From Paragordius varius (Eukaryota > Nematomorpha): 64,000 nt of DNA. The notes below the pieces were generated by a model. The model did no database searches. It was not told where the DNA came from and saw nothing but the letters and a program-made list of their open reading frames with translations. The translations under genes were made by a program, and so were the position numbers. Shown here piece after piece: positions 35,700-47,300 of this stretch (position 1 is the stretch's first letter; the number at the start of each line of letters is the position of its first letter). The stretch spans positions 930,001 to 994,000 of the forward strand of contig OZ176052.1 of the NCBI GenBank assembly GCA_964247055.1. Direction: 5' to 3'.

Positions 35700-37010
35700 A
35701 TACCAATTCTCCAGAAATGAGTTTAACTGAACTCGTATGGCTTCTTAAGTTTGAAAATTGGCTCCGAAACCACGTCATTTTCGTATGGCGTAGTTTTAAA
35801 CCGGTAGACCTCTACCCATAGACCTATATGGAACAAGCGCTGTTAAATTCTTTGCCTTTATAGGGCAAATATTTGGAATAATCTTTGATAACATCGTCTC
35901 ATGGGCTCTTCGAAAAAATACCTCAATACTAAATAATCCTTATATGATGGCGTATTTTTAGGGTGCCCCAAATTAACGGCTAATTAAAAAAGCCCGACCT
36001 TAATCTTTATCTAGTTACCTATAATATATCAAGCTTTTAATGAGCTCATATGGCTTCATAAATTTTCTAAGCTCCAAAACAACGCAATTTCTATAGAGTG
36101 GCGCAGTTTATGGTGGGTAGCTCTTTATCCAGGGGAAGGTATAAAAAAGCGTTGGGCAAAATTTTTGCCTTTATATGGGGAATACCTGTTAATATCATGG
36201 ATTTGTGTTCCTATTAGTCTCATAAGTTTTCTGAAATTGGCTCCAAAGGCATGTATCGATATGGGGCGCAGTTCTACGCGAGTAGCCCCCTAACCAGGGG
36301 CGAAACAAAAAACGCTAGATCAATTTTGCCTTAGTTCGGGTAATACTTAGAATCCTTCCATATGCTCTCGTGAGATTTTCGAAAAATTGTCTCAAAACCA
36401 AAAAGTCATTCTATTGTGGCCCGTTTTTTAGGGCAAAGGCCTAATTAAGGAGTAATTTACATAATTTTGCCTTTTTACGGGTAAAATATCAAGCTCTTAT
36501 TGAACTCATATGGCCTGATAAGTTTTCTAAAATTTGCCTCCAAAGTTACGCTGTATCGATATGGTGGCATAGTTGTAGGTGGGTAGCCCCCTACCCATAG
36601 GCCAATATAAAAAATACGTTTGATAAAAAATTTTGCCTTTATAGGGGAATGCCTAGAATTGGGATTGATTCCGTATGCTCTTATTAGTTTTTGGAAAAAA
36701 TGGCTCAAAACTAAAAAATCATTCTATGGTGGCACGTTTTTCAGGGTAAGGGCTTAATTAACGGTTAATTTTAAAAAACCGCACGACCTAAATTTTTGCC
36801 TTGTTAGGGGTAATATTTTAGGCAACTACTATTGAAGTCATATGGCCTATTAGGTTTTCTATAATTTAGCCTCAAAGGCACGCTATTTCTATAGGACGGT
36901 GCAGTTTTTAGCGGGTATCTCCTTACCCAGCCATCAAAATAAAAAAAACGCACGACTAAAATTTTTGCTTTTTAACAGGCAATACCTGGAATCCTCATTG
37001 AATTGTTACG
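35700..37010. repeat. Degenerate satellite, units of about 310 bp
   Basis: Five diverged units start with a TGAACTCATATGGCCT-like word near 35725, 36040, 36210, 36505 and 36830. Each then has a GGCTCCAAAG-like word, CGATATGG, GCGCAGTT, GGGTAGCCCCCTACCCA and AATTTTGCCTTTATAGGGG-like words. Intervals are about 315, 170, 295 and 325 bp, so one unit is partly deleted. GC is above the surroundings. No coding frame is kept between units. Confidence 0.7.
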
Positions 37011-37075
37011 GTCTCGTACCTTGGGCGAAAAATAGATTTAAAAAAATATTTTTGTGAACTTAATTTTTTTTAAAA

Positions 37076-38125
37076 AAATGGCATTTTACAGGAAGAGCGG
37101 GTAAAAAGAGGGCCTGAATTAAAAAAGCGAGCCGACTATGTTCGGCGCAATCGAAAATAATTTATAGTTAAAATTGAATGGTCCAACACGTTCTCGGGAA
37201 AATTGTCACAACGATACGATTTTTGTAAAGTTCTCTTTTCAAAAAAAACGTTTTTACACGGGGTAAGCCTGAACTGGGGGCCTAATTCAAAAAAGGGCGA
37301 AGCTATTATCGGGGCAATCATTAATGATTATCTTTTTTAGACATTTGGATTTGAATGGGTCTACCGGTTTTCCGGCAGATCCCAAAGCCAGCATTATCCA
37401 TTTTAATTAATATATAGATTTAGCGATTTAATAAAGTAATATTTGTTCGACTAAGTCACAGCTAGTTAGTTTAATGATAAACACAAAAACATGAATGAAA
37501 TAAACTCTTTGAAACATTAATTATTAATACTGGGGACATTTGATATTATAACTGGATGAAATACTAATGTTGATTTCATTGGATTTGGGTGGGGGTATCG
37601 GGATGCACCCACAATCTTTTGAACCTCACAGCATAACGGATACAATCAATTAATTTATTTTTTTACTATAGATAGCGATTGATTGTCCAGTAAAAAATTC
37701 ACTTTGTGACAATACATACAGTCTGTTATAATAAAATAAATTTTTTTGTTATATTTTTTGTTTTCTAATAATCTATATATTTATAAAAATGGAAAATGCT
37801 GGCTTTGTGATCTGGTACAGGAAAACCGGTAGACCCAATCAAATCCAAATATCGAAAAATATAATCTTTAATGAATGCCTTGACAAGATCTTCGCCCGTT
37901 TTTTGATATAGGCCCCCAGTTCGGGCCCACCCCATGTGAAAAGCGGGTTTTTTTTGAAAACAGAAGTCCACAAAAATCGTGTCTTTAAGACAATTTTCCG
38001 GAGAACGTGTTGGACCATTCAATTTCAAATATGATTTTGGTTTACTTATTTTCGATTGCGCTGAACATAGTCGTCTCGCTTTTTTGATTTAGGCCCTCTT
38101 TATACGCTCCCCCCGTAAAATACCA
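37076..38125. repeat. Large inverted repeat around a mariner-end fragment
   Basis: Arms of about 350 bp (37076-37427 and 37771-38125) share, inverted, CGGCGCAATCGAAAATAA, GGTCCAACACGTTCTC, ACCGGTTTTCC and AAAGCCAGCATTATCCATTT. The spacer 37428-37770 resembles the 5' flank of the mariner at 39395-39600 (CACAATCTTTT, CAATCAATTAATTT, ATTGTCCAGT). A foldback element or a rearranged duplication. Confidence 0.7.
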
Positions 38126-38182
38126 CCCCCCCCCCCCCCCAGAAGTCCGAAGGACCTCGGGCTGCGTAGCAGCACGAGATTT
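38126..38182. repeat. Poly-C tract and GC-rich hairpin
   Basis: A run of at least 15 C, then GAAGTCCGAAGGACCTCG and the hairpin CTCGGGCTGCGTAGCAGCA-CGAG (GCTGC-GTA-GCAGC core with CTCG/CGAG). The base composition is unlike the neighbours on either side. Confidence 0.6.
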
Positions 38183-38194
38183 ACGCTAGTAATT

Positions 38195-39640
38195 TTTATA
38201 AATTTTTTGGTTTTACTGTAAAATAAAAAAAATTTGAATGATAAATACTTCGAAACTAACTACCAATTATTCATAAGTTTTTACCGGTTTTTTAAGTAAA
38301 AATGTAACTTTGATAGGAAATGTATATATTTTAAAAGTCTTGTCCATCGCCTTCTATTCATTTCGCCCATCTTTCAGGTATTTATAAAATACCGTGACAG
38401 AAAAAATGATTATCTTTTACGGAAAACCACTCCTCAAGCAATTTACTAATGTTTTCGAAATTTTTGAAGTGTTCCTATTCTAGGGTGTGTTCTATTGATA
38501 TAGCAACAGGTCAGGAGATTAAGAAATGAGAAATTATTTTCCATCAAAGCGAATTCAAGGTGCCTTTCACTGGTTTTGCTATGTTAGGCGGACCATTGTC
38601 ATGTAGCAAAACTTTGCCAAGTCTTCTGAATACCGTTCTATTTTCGATTAATACAATGTTTAAATTAATCCTTTTTAATAGCACTGTGTATTTTACCGGG
38701 TTTTAAACGTTCACAAGACACAATCTCGCTCCCATCAGTATCAAAGCAGGGGCTTCTTGCTGAAGTGGTTTGGCATTGGTGTTGATGAACCTTGGCAATA
38801 CAATAGTCACAATTTTCTCCCTTTTGGAAAAAAGGTCATTTCTCATCACCCGTCCCAATTAAATGCAAATATGATTTCTTTACGTGACCTGAATCAGCAC
38901 AAATTTATTTTGCGATTTTCTCAAAATTGTGTGGGACCGATTTATCAAGTATACCTCCGATTGCTCGTAATATATTAATTTTTGTGTTATATGTAGAGCT
39001 TTTTTGAACTGTTGTTACGTCTGAGTTGGGTCATCATCCAATAAATCTGCACTTCACAAAAGCGTCTACACTGATTTTAATGAAATCACAACTTTTATAT
39101 TTTCAAATGTTTCAGTTAATTGATAGAGTATGGTCACCATAGATTATCCGCAACGATAACTTTCAACAGCTATGATGATGCGTGCCACAAAATTTTTCAG
39201 GCACAATATGACGAGATTACTAAATTTTTAATATAAAAAGCTAGTTTTTGGCAAACTCAACCCGTGTGTGTGTGTTTTCGTTTAATGTCAGATGAAAAAA
39301 TGGGTTTTGTATCAAATTTATCGTCTGCGTCCTTTTCACTGCCTTCTCTTCATAAAACCTGTAAAAACTTGTGAATATATATAATAAATGATGAAAATAA
39401 CTTGGGAACATACCAATTTGGTATAACTGGATTTATTATTAAAAATGAGAATTGTCTATTGATATATCGAAATGCACAATCTTTTAAATTTCAATCAATT
39501 AATTTTTTTATTTAACGACAATCTATTGTCCAGTTAATTGTTTTTTTAACTGTTTATGTAGTGTTATAAATAAGTTTTTCTTTTTTAATTTTGAGTTTTC
39601 ACGGTAAAATAAAAAAGGCTTAATTCTTTTCACTGACCAT
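38195..39640 (-). mobile_element. Mariner-like element remnant
   Basis: The decayed transposase plus flanks. GTTTTACTGTAAAATAAAAAA near 38210 and GTTTTCACGGTAAAATAAAAAA near 39596 are direct, not inverted, so the true termini are uncertain. The 39395-39600 flank recurs at 37535-37760. Confidence 0.5.
38230..39420 (-). pseudogene. Mariner transposase, heavily decayed
   Basis: Minus-strand pieces in several frames match mariner-type transposase in the right order. Near 38840: HLIGTGDEK with the expected W replaced by a stop (first catalytic Asp). Near 38710: CERLKPGKIH. Near 38600: LGKVLLHDNGPPNIAKPVKG (second Asp, HDN). Near 38360: ERWAK-x-IEGDGQDF at the C-terminal side. Many stops and frame changes. 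Plain DNA-transposon relic. Confidence 0.7.
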
Positions 39641-40209
39641 AGAGAATAAATAAACTTATGTATTACAATGTATTGATGGAATTCCCCGCTTATTTATAAA
39701 CTATGTTGTATTCACACATATATAGTCATGGCTACTATAATATTTATTTTTTTTCTAAACATTAATCATTTATAATTTGTCTCAGTTTATGTTACAATAG
39801 TAATAAGCCTCCTAGAAAGAAAAAATGCTTTTAATCACTAATTTTTGGCGTTTTTCTGGGTAAATTTCCAATGGAGGGTATAAACGGGGGTTAATATTTT
39901 TTGGGAAAAAAATCGATAAATATGCTTTTCATAGCAGACTAACAACGCCAAATCTCATCCTATAATTTTCAAGTAGACTAGGGTCTTAAATAATTGTGTA
40001 TGTGACGCATTTGCAGGGCGTTTAAACGAAACAAATCTAAAATCAGAAGGTTCCTTTCATATCGCTTTATAAAATAACTAAAAACATGTTATACAATATA
40101 TATGAATATATATAGTTGCTTCGTTAATATAAATTAAACTTAAAAATTTAGTTGTTTCCAAAATTTGTTTGTTTAAATATCGATGAAAATCATGCACTAT
40201 ATTATAAAG
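39641..40209. other. Intergenic, nothing recognised
   Basis: No coding sequence or repeat end found. Confidence 0.35.
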
Positions 40210-40521
40210 CAGGGGTGTTCAACACAAATGGCTTCGCGGGCATTCTAGTCTCGAATAATCATACGGGCCGCACTTTACATTATATGGGCATTTATAATTA
40301 TTTATTATATTTCTATATAAATTTGTAAAATGCAAAGATTTTCATATAATTTTTTAGTTTATAATATTATTTCATGGATTCAACAATCGTTCTTTTTATA
40401 AAATAACTACTTTTTCTCTAGTTATTGCGACTAAGATATACATTTTAAGAAAATTTGCAAAAAATATTTCTAAAAATTAATCTAAATTTCAAGCCGCATG
40501 TTGGCCACCCCTGTTCAAAGG
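40202..40521. mobile_element. hAT-type MITE (family L) with degenerate 8-bp duplication
   Basis: Element 40210-40513 begins CAGGGGTGTTCAACACAAAT and ends TTGGCCACCCCTG. Flanks TTATAAAG and TTCAAAGG match at six of eight positions. The right end resembles the autonomous hAT at 32233-34971 (GGCCACCCCTG), which could have mobilised it. Related ends lie at 12042, 47370 and 63857. Confidence 0.75.
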
Positions 40522-40672
40522 CTTGGCCGAGGGGGGGGTCATTTCATAAATAGGTATTTATATAGGGTTTGAATTTGTTTTTTTAAAAAGCAGGGGATTG
40601 TATATAGGGGGACGCCATCACGGATTCATGCTTCGAGCGCCAGAAATGCAAACTATGCCTCTGCCTTGTTTA
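40522..40672. mobile_element. Probable family K hAT-like MITE fragment
   Basis: Right end GCAAACTATGCCTCTG is the inverse of the CAGAGGCGTAGCTTG end at 31078. The left end near 40530 is not clear. Confidence 0.4.
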
Positions 40673-42705
40673 AAAGTTTGCCTTGAAATCTGAACATCCG
40701 TTAATTAATACTAAACGGTGTTATAATATGAAACATTTGTAAACAAAATTATAGTGTTTTTAAATATATGTTTTATCAGCTCTTGTAATTTTCATTAGCT
40801 ATCTAGATTAATTAAATGTTTATAAACATTTAATTTATAAAGTAATGAGTAGTATTATTATAAATTATACATATATATATATTTCGGCCATACACTATAG
40901 CTTTAGGACGTGTGAGCACAAAGGATATAAAAAATTATGAGATTACAGTTCTAAAAACTATAAAAAAGACAAAAAAAAGTGTCACCTAAAAATATTTCTT
41001 GTCGTTTGTATAGATAGTATAATTTCTTCAGAAATTGAGCTTAGCTCTACTCATAAAAAAAGTTTTATCGCTCTTTTATTAATATTATCAAATTGTAAAA
41101 ATGTTGATCTTTTGAAAGTGTCGGTTAATTCTTAATCCTAAAACAATAAAAACAAATGAAATTAAAATATAGGTTTGATTTGAGGGAGAGAGAGTTAGCC
41201 ACACTTTTTTTAGAAAAAACCATTGTTTCAATCAAACACAAAAAGTATGAATTTAAGGCAAGGCAAGGCAGGCAGCATTTGTTTATGTGTTGAACTTTGA
41301 AATAATCAGTGCATATGTCGTCAGGATATATTGTCTGTATACAGAGTAAAAGACTTTTAAAGCCAGCTGCCAGCTTTATCTTATATATTGTACATATATG
41401 AGTGTATATAATAGAGAAGTGTATAAAATTTTGCCTATGGTCATAATTGTAAATCTAACAGATATTTATACATACTATATATGTATTCATGTTTAGAAAG
41501 GCTATTATCTCTTAGTGTAAAACCCTTTCTATTATAAGAAGAATACAAAATATATACTATACTATCCTATGTTATAGCCACTTAAGTCCACAAATATAGT
41601 AATACCTTTCCGACCAACTAATCTCCAGGTTCAATCGATGTATATATTTGCGTTTAACATAGCTTTCTATTAAAAATGTCTGGTTTAATTAGAATTTTAT
41701 GTTTTTTATTTGTGTGTGTATTATTGTATATCGTTAGGAGGTTATCCCCCAGTTTTTTGAATAAAAATATTTGTTTTAAAATTATGATTGTAACTGAATC
41801 AAATTTTCCTACAATCTTTCATATATTTGTTTGATCAAATATTTTAAACATAAATGGATAAAAAATGGCTTATATGGTGGGAATTTTGAAATATAAAGTT
41901 AACGCTTATCAAAGATGCACCTACACATATGTCTCTTATATATTAATAGCTTCCTTCCTCTTTTCAATTATCGATGAAAATAAAAAGGCTTGTATTGAAC
42001 CATATTCTGATTCAAATACATATGCAGGAGTGATCTATTGTCTGGACTTTTGATATTTTTATATACATGTTCGATTGTTTGATCAGTGAGATAGAGAGCA
42101 TGTTATTTACACACAGGATAGAAAGATAGAAATGAATCTATTTTACTCAAAAGGTGAATGATGAATTTTAAAATGATAACTGTCTAGGTGCACCAAACTA
42201 TTTTTTTGCTATGTTTACTTACTTTTTTCTGTTATACTTAGCAGGAGAGTTATATCAGGCTTGGCTTGAAAAAAAAGTATAGTTAGTTTTATTATACAGT
42301 AATAGTAAGTCTTCTATTGTTCTCTCGACATCATGAAGATGAATAAAGGTAATAGGTATGTATGATATGCATAATTCGCACAGTGTTGTGGCCTAAGGAT
42401 AAAGACGAACCATACAATACAAACATATATATTCATGTAAGATATTAACAGTGTTTATATACCTTTTTTCTACATGTTTTAACGTATATAATTTATTTTT
42501 TTGTTTTATACTAGCACACAAAGAGGGACACAATAAAACTTATTTTTGTAGTATAGTGTCGTCAGATAATATAAATATTAAATTTAAGGTTTAAAAATAC
42601 AATGAGCAGTTTAGGAAACGTATATTTTTTTATATATATTTATAAAATAGTTAAAAAACAGCTTTGTTAAAAATAAATTTGATGTTGTTTTATACTTTTT
42701 GAATA
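40673..42705. other. Intergenic, nothing firmly recognised
   Basis: Small AT-rich ORFs only (for example a 62-codon ATG frame at 41865-42053 with one hydrophobic stretch and no family match). A short GGCAAGGCAAGGCAGGCAG run lies near 41260. Confidence 0.35.
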
Positions 42706-42861
42706 TACAGTAGCGTATGGCATAAAACAATATTTGTCCATAAAAAAATAAAAAACTGTTTTTTCAACCCTAGTTGTACATATATATATCCATAATACCT
42801 TGTTTTTAAAAAATATTTTTCTTTTACGGACTAATAATGTTTTATGCCATACGCTACTGTA
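42706..42861. mobile_element. MITE family G, near-perfect ends
   Basis: 156 bp, TA at both borders, with TACAGTAGCGTATGGCATAA at left and its exact inverse at right. Perfect pairing over 23 bases, then good pairing to about 33. Second copy at 58964-59088. Tc1/mariner-like by the TA and CAGT termini. Confidence 0.85.
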
Positions 42862-44398
42862 TTTTTATGTTCAGTTATGGTTATGATATGTGTTTATCTT
42901 GTAGGTGAAATTTTAACAAATTAAGGTATAGGTTATTTATGCGCGATTATATAATTTAAAGAAATGAATAGCTAGCTTTATATAACGTTTAAATATTTAC
43001 ATCTAAAAACAAAAATCCTTTTTACTACAGAGTCGCCTTTCTTAAACATATTTTATCATTAAATAAACGGCGTTTTTATGCACTGCTTTTATTTGATCGT
43101 TTTCATATTTAAATTCATATAAAATTTGGCAATTCATTGGTTTTATCCTTATATTTACCCATACTAAGGCCCATACAACTAAAGGTTAATTTGCATTTTT
43201 TTATTACAAATTCACTCACTATCAACCGTGTTTTTAGCTTCGCATATCCAAATATTGTATAGTTACTGTTTTTTCGTTACAAATTTATTTTTCTGCATTT
43301 TTGTTCTTAGCTATAAAATTGTTAAAATTATATAATGTGTTTTATACATATCATAATAAAAAAATGCACACATGCCCCCCTTCCCTTAACTCCCTAGCTT
43401 ACTATCGTATAATTTATAATTGCGATATTTTAGTTTAAACGCCTAGTTTTTTTCCTCCTTTTCTTTATGTGTACATTAAATTTTTGCCATTTGCAGAGCA
43501 GCAGCACACCCAAAGATACTATTTTGTTACTTACATTACTCATACGAACCCTTCACATATATAAAAACTAAAAAAATTATATACACATAAAAAATAAAAT
43601 GCGTGCTTACCCCGAGCGTTCGTTTTTAACTATCTGATACAGCACAGTAACTAACTATGTAAAAAATTTTCTAAGAATTTAGTTAGATTTACAGCGTATG
43701 CGATATAAAAAAACAGTCTTGGAGCAATATACAGACGTGTCTGCAAAAAATATCAATATACGCGAACAATACATAATATTTATTGTGTTACATTTGCGCT
43801 GTTTCGAAAAAACAACCGTCCATTCATATATCCATTTAATAAATACCCTTCTGTATGCATTGATTGTTTTTAAATAGCAAATTATTATTATTGTGTCGTA
43901 CAAAATTTCATTTTAATTAATAATAACCTGGTTATGATATAAATAAAATTTTATTATGTATATACATTAGTTTAGTTAACTGGTTTCTAAGAAATAAAAA
44001 AACAACAACTATTTTTACCCTTTGTTGTGTACAATACATACTTTATCACCATCATCGAAGCAGCACATATTTTTCCATTTTATTTTTTTTTCTATCACCT
44101 CTCGACCATTTACGTATAGTATATAATTATAATTTTATTTTATTCACTAAACATAGCTAGCTAGCTATACATCGAAAAAAAACGTAAATCTCTGTTTTCA
44201 TATTTTTACCCTATATATCCCCTATGCTATTTTAACCAACATCTTATGATGATACATTTTTAATATTTTTATGTGATTTTACTATACCATTTATACATCT
44301 CCATTTCCCCTCATATAATTATTGCTCATCACAAATATAAATATAACTAACTATATTCAATAATTTATTCTTATATCAATTCCCAAATAAATTTAATT
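42862..44398. other. 5' flank of the BED-finger gene
   Basis: AT-rich with T/C-rich stretches. It must hold the promoter and 5' UTR of the gene at 44399 unless a leader exon lies farther away. No discrete element could be defined. Confidence 0.4.
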
Positions 44399-47300
44399 AT
44401 GCTGGCTAATGAAACACACGCTCCGGGATCTACGAAATCGACAGAGTTGGAAGATTCCAATTACATTAAGTTGGCTTACGAGGCGTATTTGAATCAAGCC
44501 ATTATGAATGCCGATCGCAAAGACAGAAAAGGCTCAAACGTTCACTCCAATGGAAAAGTAGCGATTAAAACGGAATCCGGAGCATCGCCGAAAAATAATG
44601 CTTCAATCGGCACCCATAATAAATGCTCATCTCCGCAAGAGGAGAATTTATCTTTTGATCTCAAACCCATGGGAATGGCTTCTTTAAATGGAAGCACTCC
44701 TAATGGAAATGAATGCCATGACTCATCGACGATTAAGAATATTACAAATGGTTCTGAAGAAATTGTGGACAATAATAATAGCTTACAGTCCGGCGCCGCC
44801 GCGGTTAAAACGTCCACCGAACAGTACTATAACTTTATTAACAATAAAGAATTCTTCATCGATGCCGTCAAGAACAAAGATTCTCGCCTTAAATTCATAC
44901 GTAAAACAGGGCCCAATCTTAAAAGCGTTATTTGGACCACGTTTAGTGTCATCTATTTCGAAGAGGAAATCACAAATTTTGTAAAGTGTGATCGTTGTGA
45001 TCATGTTTACAAGTATGACAGACGTACGACAGGAACTTCTACCCTTAATCGACATCCCTGCATTAAGTTAACGTTATTAGATCCTTCGAATACGGGAACT
45101 GTTGTGGGAGATATGGTCAATAATGGCGGTACAAATGGATCTGCACCCTTAAACAATTCAATCGTAAATGGAAACGTTGACTCACCAAATACTTTAAATT
45201 CCACACTGCCCCCATCAGTTACGACATCAAATGACAATCAACACATTAATGGTATCATAAATAACAATCTAAATAATACACGTGATTCCTTGCTCTTTAA
45301 TGCTGCTCAAGACAATGATTTGCCTACTATGGTTCCGTTTGGTGGGAATACTTATACTTACTATGCCAAAAACTCAGGTCTTCCTAAAACACTTTCCAGT
45401 TCTTTCAACAATGTATCGTCAACTTCCAAGAAAAATGCGCATACACCTAATAATAATAACCGAAATTTCAATCGCTCGGATACGATTAGCAATGAAATCG
45501 ATCAACTTATGCCTGATGACGAAAAAAGTTCTCTAAATTATTTCCAGGATAAATTTGCTCAATTGATTGAGGCCGCTAAATCCAAAGATTTTGAGAATTC
45601 ATTTGGCAAAGATATCATGTTGAGTAATGGTAATGCTGCTAATATTACTGAAACTCATAATAATCATTTGGACGCTCTTACATCGCAAAATGGTAATAAA
45701 AGAGGTCATATTCAAAACAACGTGTCACATGGCAACGGTTTAAATTTTGATCAAATGGCAAAACATTTGATCAACAAATCGAATTACAACACAGCGATTA
45801 ACAATGGTGGATACATTAGTACTAATCAGCATGGTATCAATGGAAATTTTGCATATGAAAATGGCTGTAATATGGCGAATGGAAATACAAGTTCGAATAA
45901 TGTCAATGTGAGGAATAGTTCAAGTAGGAATAGAAAAGCTGCTATCCGAACTAATGGTGCAAGTCCCTCTTTAATTATAACATCCACACAATCCGATTAT
46001 TCAGGACCTAAAAGAAATGGGCATATGGTTGATTATACTAATATAAATTCAAATGTACCTTTGCAAAATAATGTGGACAATGGTGATATGAATAAAGTTA
46101 ATAATTTTGCTTCAACTATCAGACACATTTTGTTGGGAAAAGCAGCTCCTGGAAATCTTCTTGAAGAGAATATAAGAAATGGTGGAAAGAATTACAACAA
46201 CAGTTATAAGGATATGAATGGATCTAATTCCGTCACAGCCCGAAACGGTCATCATCATCATAATTACAAAGAAATGGCAAACATTTTTGATGAAATGAAC
46301 GGTGTTGGCAATGGCGTGAATAACGAAAATTACAACGTATCGTCTGCGAGTGCGTTAATTAATTCACTAAAGTCTAAATCAAAATTACTTAATGGCCTTT
46401 GGAGGACGGCAGACAATAATGCGTATAATAAGGGTACATTTTATTTTGTATATACATTTTTGAATTTGATTTTTGACCAGTTTTTTTTAAATTGAAGTTT
46501 TTGAAATATTATGTTATAAAAATAACTATAAATTAAAGGATATCAAAATATATTTCTTCTAATTTAATCAAATAAAAATTAGTACATTCGTTTAATTCGC
46601 GAAAGGCCCCCATGTATTAAAAATCTTCAATATCGCAAATAAGTATACTCAAATACATCCTGCAGTTTATTTTAGAAAATTTGGATCCATAAAAGGAGAA
46701 AAGTTTCGTAGAGTTTTTTGTAAATTCATAGTATGGTTGCTAGGAATCCTACATATAATGGCCAAACACTTAGAGCTTAACCAATAAACTTGGTAAAATG
46801 CTTATAAGTTTTGGCCTTTTTTCACAATAAACCCACTAACAATTTCATTACCCACTCTATTTTTAGTTTTTTGTGGTTATTTAATCAAAATGATTATATT
46901 ATAGTCCGTTTCTTAACGACGTTGAATAGTTGTTTCAAAAACAAGGTTACTAGAACAAATTGTACATATACGACCAAAAAAGCGAAAAAAAACAAAAACA
47001 ATTAAAACCGTGGTTTATGTATGAATATATATAAATAGAAGTTAGTAAGACAAACAAGCGGTAAAACTTAAATAAGGGCACTCAGTCTAAAACTAAAAAC
47101 CGAATATAGAGCATACATAGTATATGCCACCAAAAAATATATAGGTTTTTAGGTAGGTTTTCATTTCAAAGTGTTATTATTATTAATAGCTGACTACGCG
47201 TACAATGTCCTATTTTTTTAACTTTTTTTATTTTCGGTTAAAAGAATAAAAAAATTAATTATATAATATCTTAAACTGTCATTACAGTTGATTAATTAAA

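Noticed and set aside
36475-38028. Small ORFs in the satellite and inverted repeat
   Set aside because: Not kept between repeat units or between arms, so not coding.
38757-38978. 73-codon plus-strand ORF
   Set aside because: Antisense of the decayed mariner transposase region.
44542-45237. Several minus-strand ORFs of 76-91 codons
   Set aside because: Antisense to exon 1 of the BED gene, whose own frame is far longer and has the zinc finger.
46434-46495. Extension of BED-gene exon 1 to the stop at 46495
   Set aside because: A GGTACA donor at 46434 joins in phase 1 to four more exons that keep a continuous frame; kept only as a possible retained-intron form.
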